A stretch of 64,000 bases of DNA from Paenibacillus cellulositrophicus. GTDB taxonomy: Bacteria > Bacillota > Bacilli > Paenibacillales > Paenibacillaceae. Positions 34,450-43,498 of this stretch are shown here, piece after piece. A program made the position numbers and the translations under genes. Where the stretch lies: positions 682,001-746,000 of the forward strand of contig NZ_CP045295.1 in the NCBI RefSeq assembly GCF_009363095.1, in the 5' to 3' direction. Position 1 is the first letter of the stretch; each line of letters begins with the position of its first letter. Below the pieces are notes generated by a model that saw nothing but the letters and a program-made list of their open reading frames with translations, was not told the DNA's origin and searched no databases.

Positions 34450-35829
34450 ATGAAACCATTTGGCAAGAAATCACTCGCCATGATGCTGCTGTCCTGCATG
34501 ATGCTGATTACGGCGGCATGCGGAACATCCAGCGGCGGCCAAGCATCCGGGGAAGATACGGCAAATGCCGAGGCTTCCGCATCCGGCGGCAGCAGTCCTG
34601 TAAAAGTGGTCTGGTGGCATTCCATGAGCGGAGATGTGGGAAAAGCGGCACAGCAGCTGGTGGATGAATTTAACGCTTCTCATAAAGATATCGTCGTTCA
34701 GGCGGAATACCAGGGGACGTACGACGAGAGCCTAAACAAGCTCAAAGCTTCGCTCGGTTCGGACAGCGGTCCTTCCCTGATTCAGGTGTACGAGATCGGA
34801 AGCCGCTTCATGATCGATACCAAGGCGATTACACCCGTACAGCAGTTCATTGATGCGGACCAATTTGACATTTCCAGCCTCGAACCGAACATTTTGAACT
34901 ATTACAAATTTGACGACAAGCTGTACTCCATGCCGTTTAACACGTCCAACCCGATTTTGTACTACAACAAAGACGCGTTCAAAGCAGCCGGTCTGGACCC
35001 TGAGAAGCCGCCGGCCACGTACGCCGAAGTAGCGGAAGCGGCAAAGAAGCTGACCAAGCAGGGACAGGCCGGTGGTTCCTTCGCGATCTACGGCTGGTTT
35101 ATGGAGCAGCTGCTGGCCAATCAGGGCGCAGAGCTCCTGAACAACGGCAACGGCAGAACGAGTATGGCCACCGCCTCGCAGCTGAACAGTGACGCGGCCG
35201 TCAAGACGCTCGATTGGTGGAAACAAATGGTGGACGACAAGTCGCTCTTGAACCTCGGTCGCAAGACGGATGATACTTCCAAAGCCTTTGCCGCCGGCCA
35301 AATCGCCATGACGCTCGATTCCACGGCTTCGCTGCGCAGCATCGTTAAGGCTGCTGGTGATAAGTTTGAAGTCGGCACCGCCTTCCTGCCGAAGCCGGAC
35401 GTCGCAACGAAAGGCGGAGTCATTGTCGGCGGGGCGAGCAACTGGATCCTGAACAATCGGCCGGAAGCCGAACAAAAAGCAGCCTGGGAGTTCATCAAAT
35501 TTCTGGCCGAGCCAAAATCTCAAGCGGAATGGCACATCAATACCGGCTACTTCCCGATCACGACCAAAGCTTATGACGAACAGAACGTGAAAGACAACAT
35601 GAAGCAGTACCCGCAGTTCCAGACGGCCGTAGATCAGCTGCACCAAACCGAACCAAGCCTCGCTACCCAAGGCGCGGTGATGGGTGTGTTCCCCGAAGCG
35701 CGCCAGCTGACGGAAACGGCGATCGAGGAAGTGCTTAACAACAAAAAAACGTCCAAGCAGGCATTGGATGATGCCGCCAAAGTAATTACGAGCAAGATCG
35801 AGGAATATAACAAAACGGTTGGCCATTAA
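34450..35829 (+). CDS. ABC transporter substrate-binding lipoprotein (UgpB-like, SBP family 1)
   Basis: A 459-residue lipoprotein with signal and lipobox LLSCMMLITAAC and a Ser/Gly/Ala-rich tether. The solute-binding domain shows QGTYDESLNKLKASLGSDSG followed by PFNTSNPILYYNKDAFKAAGLDPEKPP, a pattern close to UgpB glycerol-3-phosphate binders. An internal TTG at 34444 and the ATG at 34450 both follow GGGAGAG, and the ATG is chosen. It is third in the operon behind two permeases, an unusual order since binding proteins usually come first. A terminator at 35898-35940 closes the unit. Confidence 0.92.
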   Translation: MKPFGKKSLAMMLLSCMMLITAACGTSSGGQASGEDTANAEASASGGSSPVKVVWWHSMSGDVGKAAQQLVDEFNASHKDIVVQAEYQGTYDESLNKLKASLGSDSGPSLIQVYEIGSRFMIDTKAITPVQQFIDADQFDISSLEPNILNYYKFDDKLYSMPFNTSNPILYYNKDAFKAAGLDPEKPPATYAEVAEAAKKLTKQGQAGGSFAIYGWFMEQLLANQGAELLNNGNGRTSMATASQLNSDAAVKTLDWWKQMVDDKSLLNLGRKTDDTSKAFAAGQIAMTLDSTASLRSIVKAAGDKFEVGTAFLPKPDVATKGGVIVGGASNWILNNRPEAEQKAAWEFIKFLAEPKSQAEWHINTGYFPITTKAYDEQNVKDNMKQYPQFQTAVDQLHQTEPSLATQGAVMGVFPEARQLTETAIEEVLNNKKTSKQALDDAAKVITSKIEEYNKTVGH

Positions 35830-35897
35830 GGTCAACTAATAGCTTTAGCTGAATTCATTTGGGTGCACAGGCAGCATTTTTAGCTTCATCAAACAGG

Positions 35898-35940
35898 AAA
35901 AGCCGGAAGTTCTCTTCTCGAGAACTCCGGCTTTCGTTTT
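35898..35940 (+). terminator. Intrinsic terminator of the UgpB-like operon
   Basis: AAAGCCGGAAGTTCTC pairs with GAGAACTCCGGCTTT across a short loop, followed by CGTTTT. Confidence 0.88.
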
Positions 35941-35971
35941 GTCTTTTGAAGGAATTCGTGTCCGCAAGCCG

Positions 35972-36427
35972 TTATAGGGAGATCGGCGGCATCGTCTTGC
36001 CTGTTTCCAAAAAGGTTTTGAGATTGCTGAGAATCGCCGGCCAGCCGTTGTTATACCCTTCAAAGGTTCGTTCCTCATCAACAAAGTCGCTGTCCAGCAA
36101 GTTCTCGTGCCTGAGGATCAGCTTCACGACCGAACCCATGGGCTGCAGCTCGAAGTTGACAACGCCCGGGCTGTTCCGCGGCGTGTTGTCCCCTTTATAG
36201 GTCCAAGTAAAAGACAGCTGTCTGGGCGCATCACACGCCAGCACCTCACCATAATCGGTTACCTCGCCGCCTCGCAGATAGTTCACGGAAGATCCGACTG
36301 TCCACTCGGATTCCACCCGTGTTCCGAAAAAGTATTTCTCGGTCAGGTTACCATCAGTCAGCGCTTGCCAAAGGTTTTCGGGCGTCGCAGCAATATAGGT
36401 GACATAAACAAAGGAGCGCGTGTCCAT
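35972..36427 (-). CDS. SRPBCC (AHSA1-like) domain protein
   Basis: A 151-residue START-fold protein starting at ATG 36427 behind GGGAGGAA. The landmarks YIAATPENLWQALTDGNLTEKYFFG, ESEWTVGSSVNYLRGGEVTDYG and VVKLILRHENL match the AHSA1/YndB group. Earlier codons in the open frame (to 36610) lack a ribosome site and are probably not translated. It stands alone between a terminator on each side. No ligand can be assigned. Confidence 0.87.
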   Translation of the reverse strand: MDTRSFVYVTYIAATPENLWQALTDGNLTEKYFFGTRVESEWTVGSSVNYLRGGEVTDYGEVLACDAPRQLSFTWTYKGDNTPRNSPGVVNFELQPMGSVVKLILRHENLLDSDFVDEERTFEGYNNGWPAILSNLKTFLETGKTMPPISL

Positions 36428-36530
36428 TCGGTTCATTTCCTCCCTCTTCTCATGGATTTCGGAGCTTGTATCATCATAGACAGCAGACATAGGCAAGTCA
36501 AGTAAAGCCGCTGCGGGATAGCCATGCACC

Positions 36531-36570
36531 AAAAAGCCCCGTTCCCAAAGATTTGGAAACCGGGGCTTTC
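36531..36570 (-). terminator. Intrinsic terminator of the two-P-loop ATPase gene
   Basis: On the minus strand AAAGCCCCGGTTTCCAAA pairs with TTGGGAACGGGGCTTT, followed by TT. It lies 30 bases past the stop codon. Confidence 0.88.
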
Positions 36571-36599
36571 CTATGATGCAAAGACGCGGATAACCGTAA

Positions 36600-37703
36600 T
36601 TAATCGCCAACGACCGACGAGTTCGTCAAGGCATCCACTTCGGCCGAGATTCCTTCGGCCAAACGGCGGATGGCCTCCCGGTCGACCGCCTGGTCATAAA
36701 TTCGCAGAACGGGCTCCTGAACTTCTCTGATTGTGGCCAGCAGGGCGATCGCTTCCTTCATCGAGCGGGAGTAGCGGCCGCGAATTTCGGCGATCTGATC
36801 CTCATACTGTTCGTCGGTTCCCGCCGTAATCGCCAGTTCGTAAACATCGAGAATTTCGTCGCCCTCACGGCTCGGAAAATGCTCATGGGGCGCCGTGCTG
36901 TCAAAGATCGCCAGGCTCTGCTGCGGGAAAATAATCATGTCCAGGCTGTTCGGATCAAAGCCGCAATGATAAATTTCCGTGTCGACCCCTCGCTCCTCCG
37001 CCGCTTTAGCAAGGCGTTTAAACAGCGTCGATTTGCCTGAACCCGGGCGGCCTTTGACGAAGACGCGCTTCTCGAGGCCATCCGTTAAATTCAGAACGTA
37101 ATCGACGGCCCCTTCACAGGTAGCCGCGCCAAGGAAGCGGTGAACGGCATGGGCACGTCTTGGCCGGATCGGAACAAGATGTTCTTCCGCCCACTCTTCG
37201 GCAAGCCGGTCCATGACGGCCCGGTCCAGATTCTGGATGTAGAAGGCTTCCCATTCATCATGGATCCGCAGCGTTTTTTGAAACGTATCGTAGGCTTCGC
37301 TGTAAAGCGCGCTCGTTTGCCGTTCGGCTTCTTCTATTTCGCCGGCATGCTCGTTCAGAAGTTCCGTGGAAATCGCATCCTCCAGATCGATCATGCGGAT
37401 TTCGGTTCCTTCGAGAACCGGATCGGCGCTCCAGGCGTTGCCGTCGACAACCCCAATGCCGATATCCTTCAGGATGAGGCCTTCCAGCCAGTCTCGGTTC
37501 AACGGATGATGAATATAGTGAAGGCTCCAGCCCTTTTGGCTCCATGCTTCCGCAAGCTCCGAGAGAAATGCCGAGACCGCCGTCCCTGCCCGGCCCTGCA
37601 GTACGAAGACCGTATCCAAGCCGCTCAGCACCGAATCAAACAGCGTATATAAACCGTTCGCCGTATTTCCCCTCGCAAAATAATGCTTCACTTGATCCGC
37701 CAT
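36600..37703 (-). CDS. Two-domain P-loop ATPase (PRK06851-like)
   Basis: A 367-residue soluble protein made of two similar halves. The C-terminal half has a canonical Walker A (KGRPGSGKSTLF). The N-terminal half has a degenerate copy (QGRAGTAVSAFL) that lacks the catalytic Lys-Ser/Thr. The layout matches the conserved Bacillota PRK06851 family of unknown function. ATG 37703 has AAAGGAG upstream at 11 bases. It is monocistronic between a terminator and the next gene. No membrane segment or DNA-binding motif was seen. Confidence 0.82.
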   Translation of the reverse strand: MADQVKHYFARGNTANGLYTLFDSVLSGLDTVFVLQGRAGTAVSAFLSELAEAWSQKGWSLHYIHHPLNRDWLEGLILKDIGIGVVDGNAWSADPVLEGTEIRMIDLEDAISTELLNEHAGEIEEAERQTSALYSEAYDTFQKTLRIHDEWEAFYIQNLDRAVMDRLAEEWAEEHLVPIRPRRAHAVHRFLGAATCEGAVDYVLNLTDGLEKRVFVKGRPGSGKSTLFKRLAKAAEERGVDTEIYHCGFDPNSLDMIIFPQQSLAIFDSTAPHEHFPSREGDEILDVYELAITAGTDEQYEDQIAEIRGRYSRSMKEAIALLATIREVQEPVLRIYDQAVDREAIRRLAEGISAEVDALTNSSVVGD

Positions 37704-37792
37704 ACGGGTCAACACTCCTTTGTCGTCCGAAAATGTTTACATCCTATGTTATGCATGGCGGCAGATCTGTGTGAATGCCTAGGGAAAACAGG

Positions 37793-39583
37793 TTAAGGCT
37801 TCGCGGTTCTCCAGTAGTCGTAAGCGTGAACAACGTTTCCGGTATAGGACGGCGAGTCGGCCAGCAGCCCAGGCAGCTTCGCGAGTTCTTCCTCCATGTA
37901 GGCGGATCCTTCCTCGGCAAAAGTAATATGGTTCCCTTCCCCGCTGTCCTTCATTTCGACAGAGATGAGAATCGGCTTGCCAAGCTCATTGGCAAAGGCG
38001 ATCTCTTCCTTGGAGACGGCTGCAATCCCGTTCGTTCCTCCCGCCGTATCGCGGAATGCCATCAGGGATACAAAATCCATCTTGTCGATCATCCACTTGC
38101 TGATGGATTCATCCGTGCCGGGGACCTTGTATTTGTCCAGCCAAACGGCCAAATCCATGCTGGCCTGCAGATTCGAATCCTTTTTAATTTCCTGGACAAA
38201 AGCGCTCAAATTCCCTGTCCATTCCTCAAGGAGGTGGTCCGGATCCTTTCTCCATTCCGGCAGCACGTACGGCTCGATATCCAGATGGATACCGTGGAAA
38301 CGCTCGTCCCCTGCCACCTCCTGGTTATATTTCTTCACATAATTCACCAGTTTCATCATCTTCGGCCGGCTCTCCGTCAGTGCCCAAATCGGGTGACCGC
38401 CCATGGCGTGAACTTCGATGCCAGCCGCCGAGGCTTCCTTCACAAACGAACGATACGCTTCGACTGGCTGCTGAAGGTCCAGGCGGACGAACAGCCAGTT
38501 CAGCTTCTTCTCCTTGGCAAATTCGATAATTTCCTGGCCATGTTCCATGACCTGATTGGCTTCCCATACGTAGGTGCCGCGCACCTGCTTATCCCTGTCA
38601 ACCGGATCCGGGTCCGGCACTTGGCCGTCTGAAGGTGTCTCAGGTTCCGGATCTGGATTAGGTGCGGGATCCGGTTTGGTGCCTCCCGGCTCTCCGCCGT
38701 CCGGCATGTTCTCCCAGTTGCGGAAGTCGTGAATCGCGATGCCACCATACGAGGTATAGGATTCCAGCGCGCTCGACAGCGATGCAAGCGATTGATCCAT
38801 TTCGCTTTTGCCGCTTCCGTAGAAGGACGTATGTTCCTCACCGGGCATTTGCTTCGTATTAACAGCCACGAGGACTTTGGTTCCGAGCCGCTGGGCGGAT
38901 TCCATCTCGTCCCTGGCCAGTTCCACGATGCCGTGTTCCGAATCGACCGTATTGCGGTAAGCCAGAACGGTAACATGGTCAAACGACTTCATAAACCATT
39001 CGTTCAGCTTCTCGTCGCCCTGGCCCGGGACGGTATACCCGTCAAACCAGAACGGGAGATCGATCCCGAGGTCCAGCTTGGAGCCGGATGCGTGCGCTGC
39101 ATCCAGGAACGCTTGTATATTATTGATCCATGTCCCGATGACGCCTTCCGGGTCCGTGCCCCATTCTGGAAGAACATAAGGTTCGATGTCCAAATGGATG
39201 CCGTCGAATTGGGCTTCAGATGCTTCAGCGTTGTTGTAATCGTTTACCCAATCCACCAAACCCACAAGCCGGTCACGGTGCTTGGTCTGAGCCCAACCCG
39301 GGTCTCCACCGAGCGCATGCACGGCAATGTTGTCAGCATGAGCATTTTTTATGAAAGCTTCGTATTCGCTTGCCGGCATGTCCCGATTAATCTGTAAGTA
39401 AATCAAGTTGATTCCTTGGTTTTGAGCAAAGTCAAGCAGGTTCTTCCCGCCATCCTCGATCAGCTCCGTCTGCCATACCCATGTGGCTTTAACTGGTTCG
39501 GAAGGGGACGAAAACCCCATCAGCAGCCAAGCCGAAAGGCACATCAGCGCGGTCAGCAGGATTCGAGAACTTTTGACAATCAT
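37793..39583 (-). CDS. Secreted protein with two tandem TIM-barrel-like domains
   Basis: A 596-residue secreted protein. The signal peptide is at residues 1-28. Two similar domains of about 260 residues (30-295 and 336-596) are joined by a Pro/Asp/Glu-rich linker at 296-332. Each begins with an aromatic strand (ATWVWQTE; GTYVWEANQ) and repeats GIHLDIEPYVLPEW at 128-141 and 431-444. The D-x-E core (D132/E134, D435/E437) resembles glycoside hydrolase families such as GH18 that place acid residues on one strand. No known family was assigned, and a carbohydrate-active or spore/cell-wall role is inference. GGAGGG precedes ATG 39583. Confidence 0.82.
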   Translation of the reverse strand: MIVKSSRILLTALMCLSAWLLMGFSSPSEPVKATWVWQTELIEDGGKNLLDFAQNQGINLIYLQINRDMPASEYEAFIKNAHADNIAVHALGGDPGWAQTKHRDRLVGLVDWVNDYNNAEASEAQFDGIHLDIEPYVLPEWGTDPEGVIGTWINNIQAFLDAAHASGSKLDLGIDLPFWFDGYTVPGQGDEKLNEWFMKSFDHVTVLAYRNTVDSEHGIVELARDEMESAQRLGTKVLVAVNTKQMPGEEHTSFYGSGKSEMDQSLASLSSALESYTSYGGIAIHDFRNWENMPDGGEPGGTKPDPAPNPDPEPETPSDGQVPDPDPVDRDKQVRGTYVWEANQVMEHGQEIIEFAKEKKLNWLFVRLDLQQPVEAYRSFVKEASAAGIEVHAMGGHPIWALTESRPKMMKLVNYVKKYNQEVAGDERFHGIHLDIEPYVLPEWRKDPDHLLEEWTGNLSAFVQEIKKDSNLQASMDLAVWLDKYKVPGTDESISKWMIDKMDFVSLMAFRDTAGGTNGIAAVSKEEIAFANELGKPILISVEMKDSGEGNHITFAEEGSAYMEEELAKLPGLLADSPSYTGNVVHAYDYWRTAKP

Positions 39584-39641
39584 AATTTCCCTCCATTCCT
39601 ATAGATCTCTAGTAGAACGGAGTAATTATAGCATTGATGTC

Positions 39642-39682
39642 GAAAAAAGAGATGAGCCCAAGTCCTTATTAGGCTGGGCTCA
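39642..39682 (-). terminator. Probable terminator of the SDR gene
   Basis: On the minus strand TGAGCCCA pairs with TGGGCTCA across about 16 bases, followed by TCTCTTTTTT. It is 120 bases past the SDR stop codon. Confidence 0.6.
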
Positions 39683-39802
39683 CCTCGGGCAGCAGGTTTC
39701 CCGACTGCATAGAAGGAACTAAATTCTCCAGTTAATTTTTTCCTTTTACAAGGCTATAGAGAAAAATTGGAAAGGATTAGTACCTTTTGATTAGTCGAAA
39801 AG

Positions 39803-40552
39803 TTACGGTTCATATATCATTTTGCGGGTCATGCCCCCATCGACTACGAGGTGGGTCCCGGTTACAAATGAATTGTCCGGATCTGCCAAATATAGGCAGG
39901 CACGGGCGATATCATCCGGTTTACCTACTCGTCCCGACGGATGCTGACTGTGGTCCTCCTCCCGCAGGCCGGAGTAGTCACCCGTTTCGATCCATCCCGG
40001 GCTGATGCAGTTGACACGGACCCCGTCCGGCCCAAGGGAGACGGCCATCGCATGGGTCAAGGCCACGATCGCACCTTTGGAGGCGGCATACGCCTCGGAA
40101 TTCGGCTCCGACATGAGTGAACGGGTCGACGCCATGTTCACAACGGATCCATGAATCCCCTTCTCCTTCATGATCCGGGCCGCTTCCCTGGTCGCCAGAA
40201 AACAGCTGCGGACATTGGTGTTCAGCACGTCGTCCCATTCGTCCACCGTCAGATCGTACGGCGACTTCCAGCGTGACACGCCGGCATTGTTGATCACGAC
40301 GTCGAGTCTCCCGTATTCGTCCAGCGCCGTCTGCATCAGCCGCTTGATATCCGCTTCGCTTCGCACGTCGCACGGGCAGAACACGGCTTGTCCCCCATCC
40401 TGGCGGATGGAGGCGGCAGCTGCCGCACCTTTCTCCTCATGTTGATCACCCAGGACGACCAGCGCGCCATGCCGGGCAAAAGCCCGGGCAACCCCTTCTC
40501 CGATTCCCTGCGCCGCCCCGGTCACCACGACGACTTTTCCTCCAAATGACAT
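39803..40552 (-). CDS. SDR family oxidoreductase
   Basis: A 249-residue classical SDR. The cofactor motif is TGAAQGIG, NNAG is in DVVINNAGVSRW, and the catalytic Ser is in NMASTRS, 13 residues before Tyr in AYAASKG. The SPGWIETGDY loop and C-terminal VVDGGMTRKM complete the fold. ATG 40552 follows AAAGGAGG with a further ATG six bases upstream. The substrate is unknown. It lies downstream of, and is not cotranscribed with, the DUF2500 gene, whose terminator separates them. Confidence 0.92.
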   Translation of the reverse strand: MSFGGKVVVVTGAAQGIGEGVARAFARHGALVVLGDQHEEKGAAAAASIRQDGGQAVFCPCDVRSEADIKRLMQTALDEYGRLDVVINNAGVSRWKSPYDLTVDEWDDVLNTNVRSCFLATREAARIMKEKGIHGSVVNMASTRSLMSEPNSEAYAASKGAIVALTHAMAVSLGPDGVRVNCISPGWIETGDYSGLREEDHSQHPSGRVGKPDDIARACLYLADPDNSFVTGTHLVVDGGMTRKMIYEP

Positions 40553-40652
40553 GACCATTCCTCCTTTAGATCTAATCTCGATGTCTCTATTTAACCTTAA
40601 CGCAGCCGGGGAATCAAGAAACGTCCGTACTGCAAGCCGCCCGCGCAAATCA

Positions 40653-40693
40653 GAAAAAAAAGCGCCTCCGGCAGAGCGATCTGCCGAAGACGC
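40653..40693 (-). terminator. Intrinsic terminator of the DUF2500 gene
   Basis: On the minus strand GCGTCTTCGGCAGA pairs with TCTGCCGGAGGCGC (14 base pairs with G-T wobbles), followed by eight Ts. Confidence 0.93.
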
Positions 40694-40727
40694 ATCCATT
40701 TCAATGCTTTGGATTCGTGTTCCGAAA

Positions 40728-41159
40728 CTATGGGTTCATCCTCCGAAAAGCGCCCGGGGTGCCTTCTTCACCGGATACGCGCATGTAGCGCTGAAATCCC
40801 AGGTATCTCGTACCCTGGAAGGTAAGACGGCCGGCGTCGCCCTCGGCGCATAAACCGTACTGCTCGCCGCTGACCGTAAATTCCATCCGGTCGCCGCTCT
40901 CCACTTCGAAAGTAAGGTAATAGGTCGTTTTCGTATAGCTGGATAGATGGTCATTGGTATCTTGATGCTGATGATGGCTGACCTGACTGCGTTTGCTGAC
41001 AATCCGGGAATCCACGGTGAGCACGGGCTGCTTGTTGTTGCGCCCCCACTGCAGAATTCCTTTTCCGGCAGACAGTAGAATAATTCCGATAACAACGACA
41101 AAAAAGATCGGCATGACCTTTCCGAAGAAATCGAACATCCAGAAAGACGTATCTCCCAT
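40728..41159 (-). CDS. DUF2500 family membrane protein
   Basis: A 143-residue protein with a single N-terminal transmembrane helix (GKVMPIFFVVVIGIILLSAG) and a compact beta-rich domain (VLTVDSRIVSKRSQVSHHQ, then YYLTFEVESGDRMEFTVSGEQYGL). This is the DUF2500 pattern. The ATG at 41159 has a GGGGGAA site. Its function is unknown. It is a single-gene unit between the beta-propeller lipoprotein gene and the terminator. Confidence 0.88.
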   Translation of the reverse strand: MGDTSFWMFDFFGKVMPIFFVVVIGIILLSAGKGILQWGRNNKQPVLTVDSRIVSKRSQVSHHQHQDTNDHLSSYTKTTYYLTFEVESGDRMEFTVSGEQYGLCAEGDAGRLTFQGTRYLGFQRYMRVSGEEGTPGAFRRMNP

Positions 41160-41267
41160 GCTCTTCCCCCTTCCATCCACCAGCTTCAAGCTTCACAGTG
41201 ACACACATAGCATGGTCATTAACAGTATATGCGTCCATTCGAAGAACTTGATGCCAATCTTACGGGA

Positions 41268-42539
41268 TCAGAGCACTTTCCATGTAATTCCCCCATCAAT
41301 CGTCTGAAGGAGCCGCGATCGCATTTCGTCATTTTTCATAACGAGCATCCAGCCGACTCGCTGGGAGCTGAACTGCAGCTTACCGACCTCGGGATATTCC
41401 TTTAATATACTGGTCAGCACGCGGCTTGCGGGCAGCGGCATCCACGTCTTCCCTTGATCTTCGGTGTGATACATTAGATTGCCGACCAGAGCCCAGCCTT
41501 GTGTAGAATTAATAAATGAAGGCCGGAGCGACTGGTTTACGCCCTTATTCCAACCCAGGTTAAAAGGGGTGAAAGTCCAGGTCTGGCCTTGGTCCGTCGT
41601 GAAAAAGCCGTTGTATTTAGCTGAATCGCCGACCTGGCAGCCGACGGGAATCCAGCCTTCCGTATTGGACGTATCGAAAAATTCCGGGCTTGACGGAATA
41701 AATCCGCTGCAGGACGCCAGCTTGTCCCGGTTAAAAAACGCCGGTCCTTCACTCCACTCGCCGCCCCCATCCTGTGTACGGTACAGCTTTGGCACCCCAA
41801 GCTCCTGAATCATCGCAAAGCCTTTTGACGGGTTGGTAAAAGTCATGCCCATCGCATAGCCGAGCGGCGGAATAGCGCCCTGCGTCGACGTCTGATTGCT
41901 GCTGATATAATTATGCATCACCATTTTCCATTTGGCTCCGCCGTCTTCGGTTTTATACAGCGTTTTATCCTGTTTGCCTGTCGATGATTCCGCGGTCAGC
42001 ATAATCCAGCCGACATGATTGGAATCGAAAAAGATCGAGGTCACCTTGTTCTTGTCCGGGATGGAGGCCACTTTCCAGGAACCGCCTCCGTCCGACGTAT
42101 GCAGCACGATCGTCTCCGACGTGCCGGAAGCGCTGCGGACCACCCAGCCGTTCATCCGGTCCTTGAAATACAGGTCTCTTCCATATTTTAAATTGTCGGG
42201 AAATTGTACATTGGAAGCCGGCGAAATGTTGACCCACGTTTTTCCGTTGTCTTCCGTGAGGTACATCCGCAGTTCATTTCTCGTCAGTCCCCACGCGATG
42301 CCCGTCGTCCCGCTTAGAAGCTGGAAATCCGTCAAGCGGGTCTGTATTTGGTATTGGGATGGATCTTCCGCAGCGGCCTTGGCTGATTCTGTCGGCACCA
42401 CGGTCAGCGTTTGTCCCAGCTCCGCAGGCTCAGGATTCGGGACAGGTACAGACGCGGGTTCTTCCTTCTCTGATGTGCAGGCAGAGAGCAATAAACAGAA
42501 CAGGAGACCCATGCCCGTCCATTGTTTCCACCGTTTCAT
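41268..42539 (-). CDS. Lipoprotein with BNR/Ycf48-like beta-propeller
   Basis: A 423-residue lipoprotein. The signal peptide ends in the lipobox LLLSAC near residue 20. About seven repeats resemble bacterial neuraminidase/YCF48 blades, each with a W..... G.TW or SWKV-type segment (for example DNGKTWVNI, GGSWKVASI, GGAKWKMVM, GGEWSEGPA, DQGQTWTFT, DQGKTWMPL, GGITWKVL). The repeats predict an extracellular propeller, with no enzyme motif. ATG 42539 has AAGGAGG upstream. The ligand is unknown. Confidence 0.88.
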   Translation of the reverse strand: MKRWKQWTGMGLLFCLLLSACTSEKEEPASVPVPNPEPAELGQTLTVVPTESAKAAAEDPSQYQIQTRLTDFQLLSGTTGIAWGLTRNELRMYLTEDNGKTWVNISPASNVQFPDNLKYGRDLYFKDRMNGWVVRSASGTSETIVLHTSDGGGSWKVASIPDKNKVTSIFFDSNHVGWIMLTAESSTGKQDKTLYKTEDGGAKWKMVMHNYISSNQTSTQGAIPPLGYAMGMTFTNPSKGFAMIQELGVPKLYRTQDGGGEWSEGPAFFNRDKLASCSGFIPSSPEFFDTSNTEGWIPVGCQVGDSAKYNGFFTTDQGQTWTFTPFNLGWNKGVNQSLRPSFINSTQGWALVGNLMYHTEDQGKTWMPLPASRVLTSILKEYPEVGKLQFSSQRVGWMLVMKNDEMRSRLLQTIDGGITWKVL

Positions 42540-42651
42540 TCTCATTCCTCCTTCGCTGAGGACCCTTACACTCAAGTCATCTTCTAAAATAAATATTATA
42601 ACATAAAGAGGTGCTCACGCCAGTCGGATACGACTGGTATGCAATGGTACA

Positions 42652-42690
42652 CAAAAATACCCGGCATCCTCATGAAGGACACCGGGTATT
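42652..42690 (-). terminator. Intrinsic terminator of the nitroreductase gene
   Basis: On the minus strand AATACCCGGTGTCCT pairs with AGGATGCCGGGTATT, followed by TTTT. Confidence 0.9.
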
Positions 42691-42714
42691 GTTTACAGGT
42701 ATGATCGCAATGGA

Positions 42715-43317
42715 TCAGCGAACCACTTTCACGCGTTCTTCGATCGGCTGGAACTCCTTGTCCCCTGCCGGCGCCGTCGGTTTGCCGAAAGGCATTTGGG
42801 CGATCAGCTTCCAGGATTCGGGAAGGTTCCATTCACCGCGGACGCGCTCGTCGATCAGCGGGTTGTAATGCTGAAGCGAAGCGCCGAAGCCTTCAAGCTC
42901 AAGCGCCGTCCATACGATCAGCTGCACCATCCCCGAGGTTTGATTGGACCATATCGGGAAGTTTTCGCTATAAGCGGCGAATTGGTCCTGAAATTTGCGG
43001 ACGACGTCCATGTCTTCATAGAATAAAACGGTGCCGTAGCCGCTGCGGAACGAACCGATCTTTTGCTCGGTCGATTTGAACGCCTCCGGATTGTTGACGA
43101 CCTCGCGCAAAATATCTTCCGTAATATCCCACAAGCGGTCATGATTGGACCCGAGCAGAACGACCGCGCGGGAGGTTTGGGAGTTGAACGAGGAAGGCGC
43201 ATGCTTGACCGCGTCCTCCACGATTTCCTGAATACGCTCATCGGTGGTCACGTTCTGTTTGCTGATGGTATAGATGGAACGTCTTCTTTTCAGTGCTTCG
43301 ATAAAATCCTTGGGCAT
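42715..43317 (-). CDS. Nitroreductase family protein (HBN/YdgI type)
   Basis: A 200-residue flavin-binding oxidoreductase. The FMN-contact pattern is RRRSIYTISKQ near the N-terminus, then AVKHAPSSFNSQTSRAVVLLG, and the late GEWNLPESWKLIAQMPFG. It belongs to the nitroreductase subgroup with the SFNSQ signature. It likely uses FMN and NAD(P)H to reduce nitro or quinone compounds. It is monocistronic with an AGGTAAGAAAGAG leader. Confidence 0.92.
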   Translation of the reverse strand: MPKDFIEALKRRRSIYTISKQNVTTDERIQEIVEDAVKHAPSSFNSQTSRAVVLLGSNHDRLWDITEDILREVVNNPEAFKSTEQKIGSFRSGYGTVLFYEDMDVVRKFQDQFAAYSENFPIWSNQTSGMVQLIVWTALELEGFGASLQHYNPLIDERVRGEWNLPESWKLIAQMPFGKPTAPAGDKEFQPIEERVKVVR

Positions 43318-43498
43318 CGCTCTTTCTTACCTCCATGTTATATATCTGGCGACAATGTGCCTGGACCAAGGAAAATGAACTTTGGCCGTTACCGGTTAAC
43401 TTTCCCAGCCAGCTTTTTTAATATGCGGACCCCCTGGGATTGTTCGTATCAAAAAGTCAGGCCCATCCGCGGATATCACGAATTGACCTGCCTGTTAG

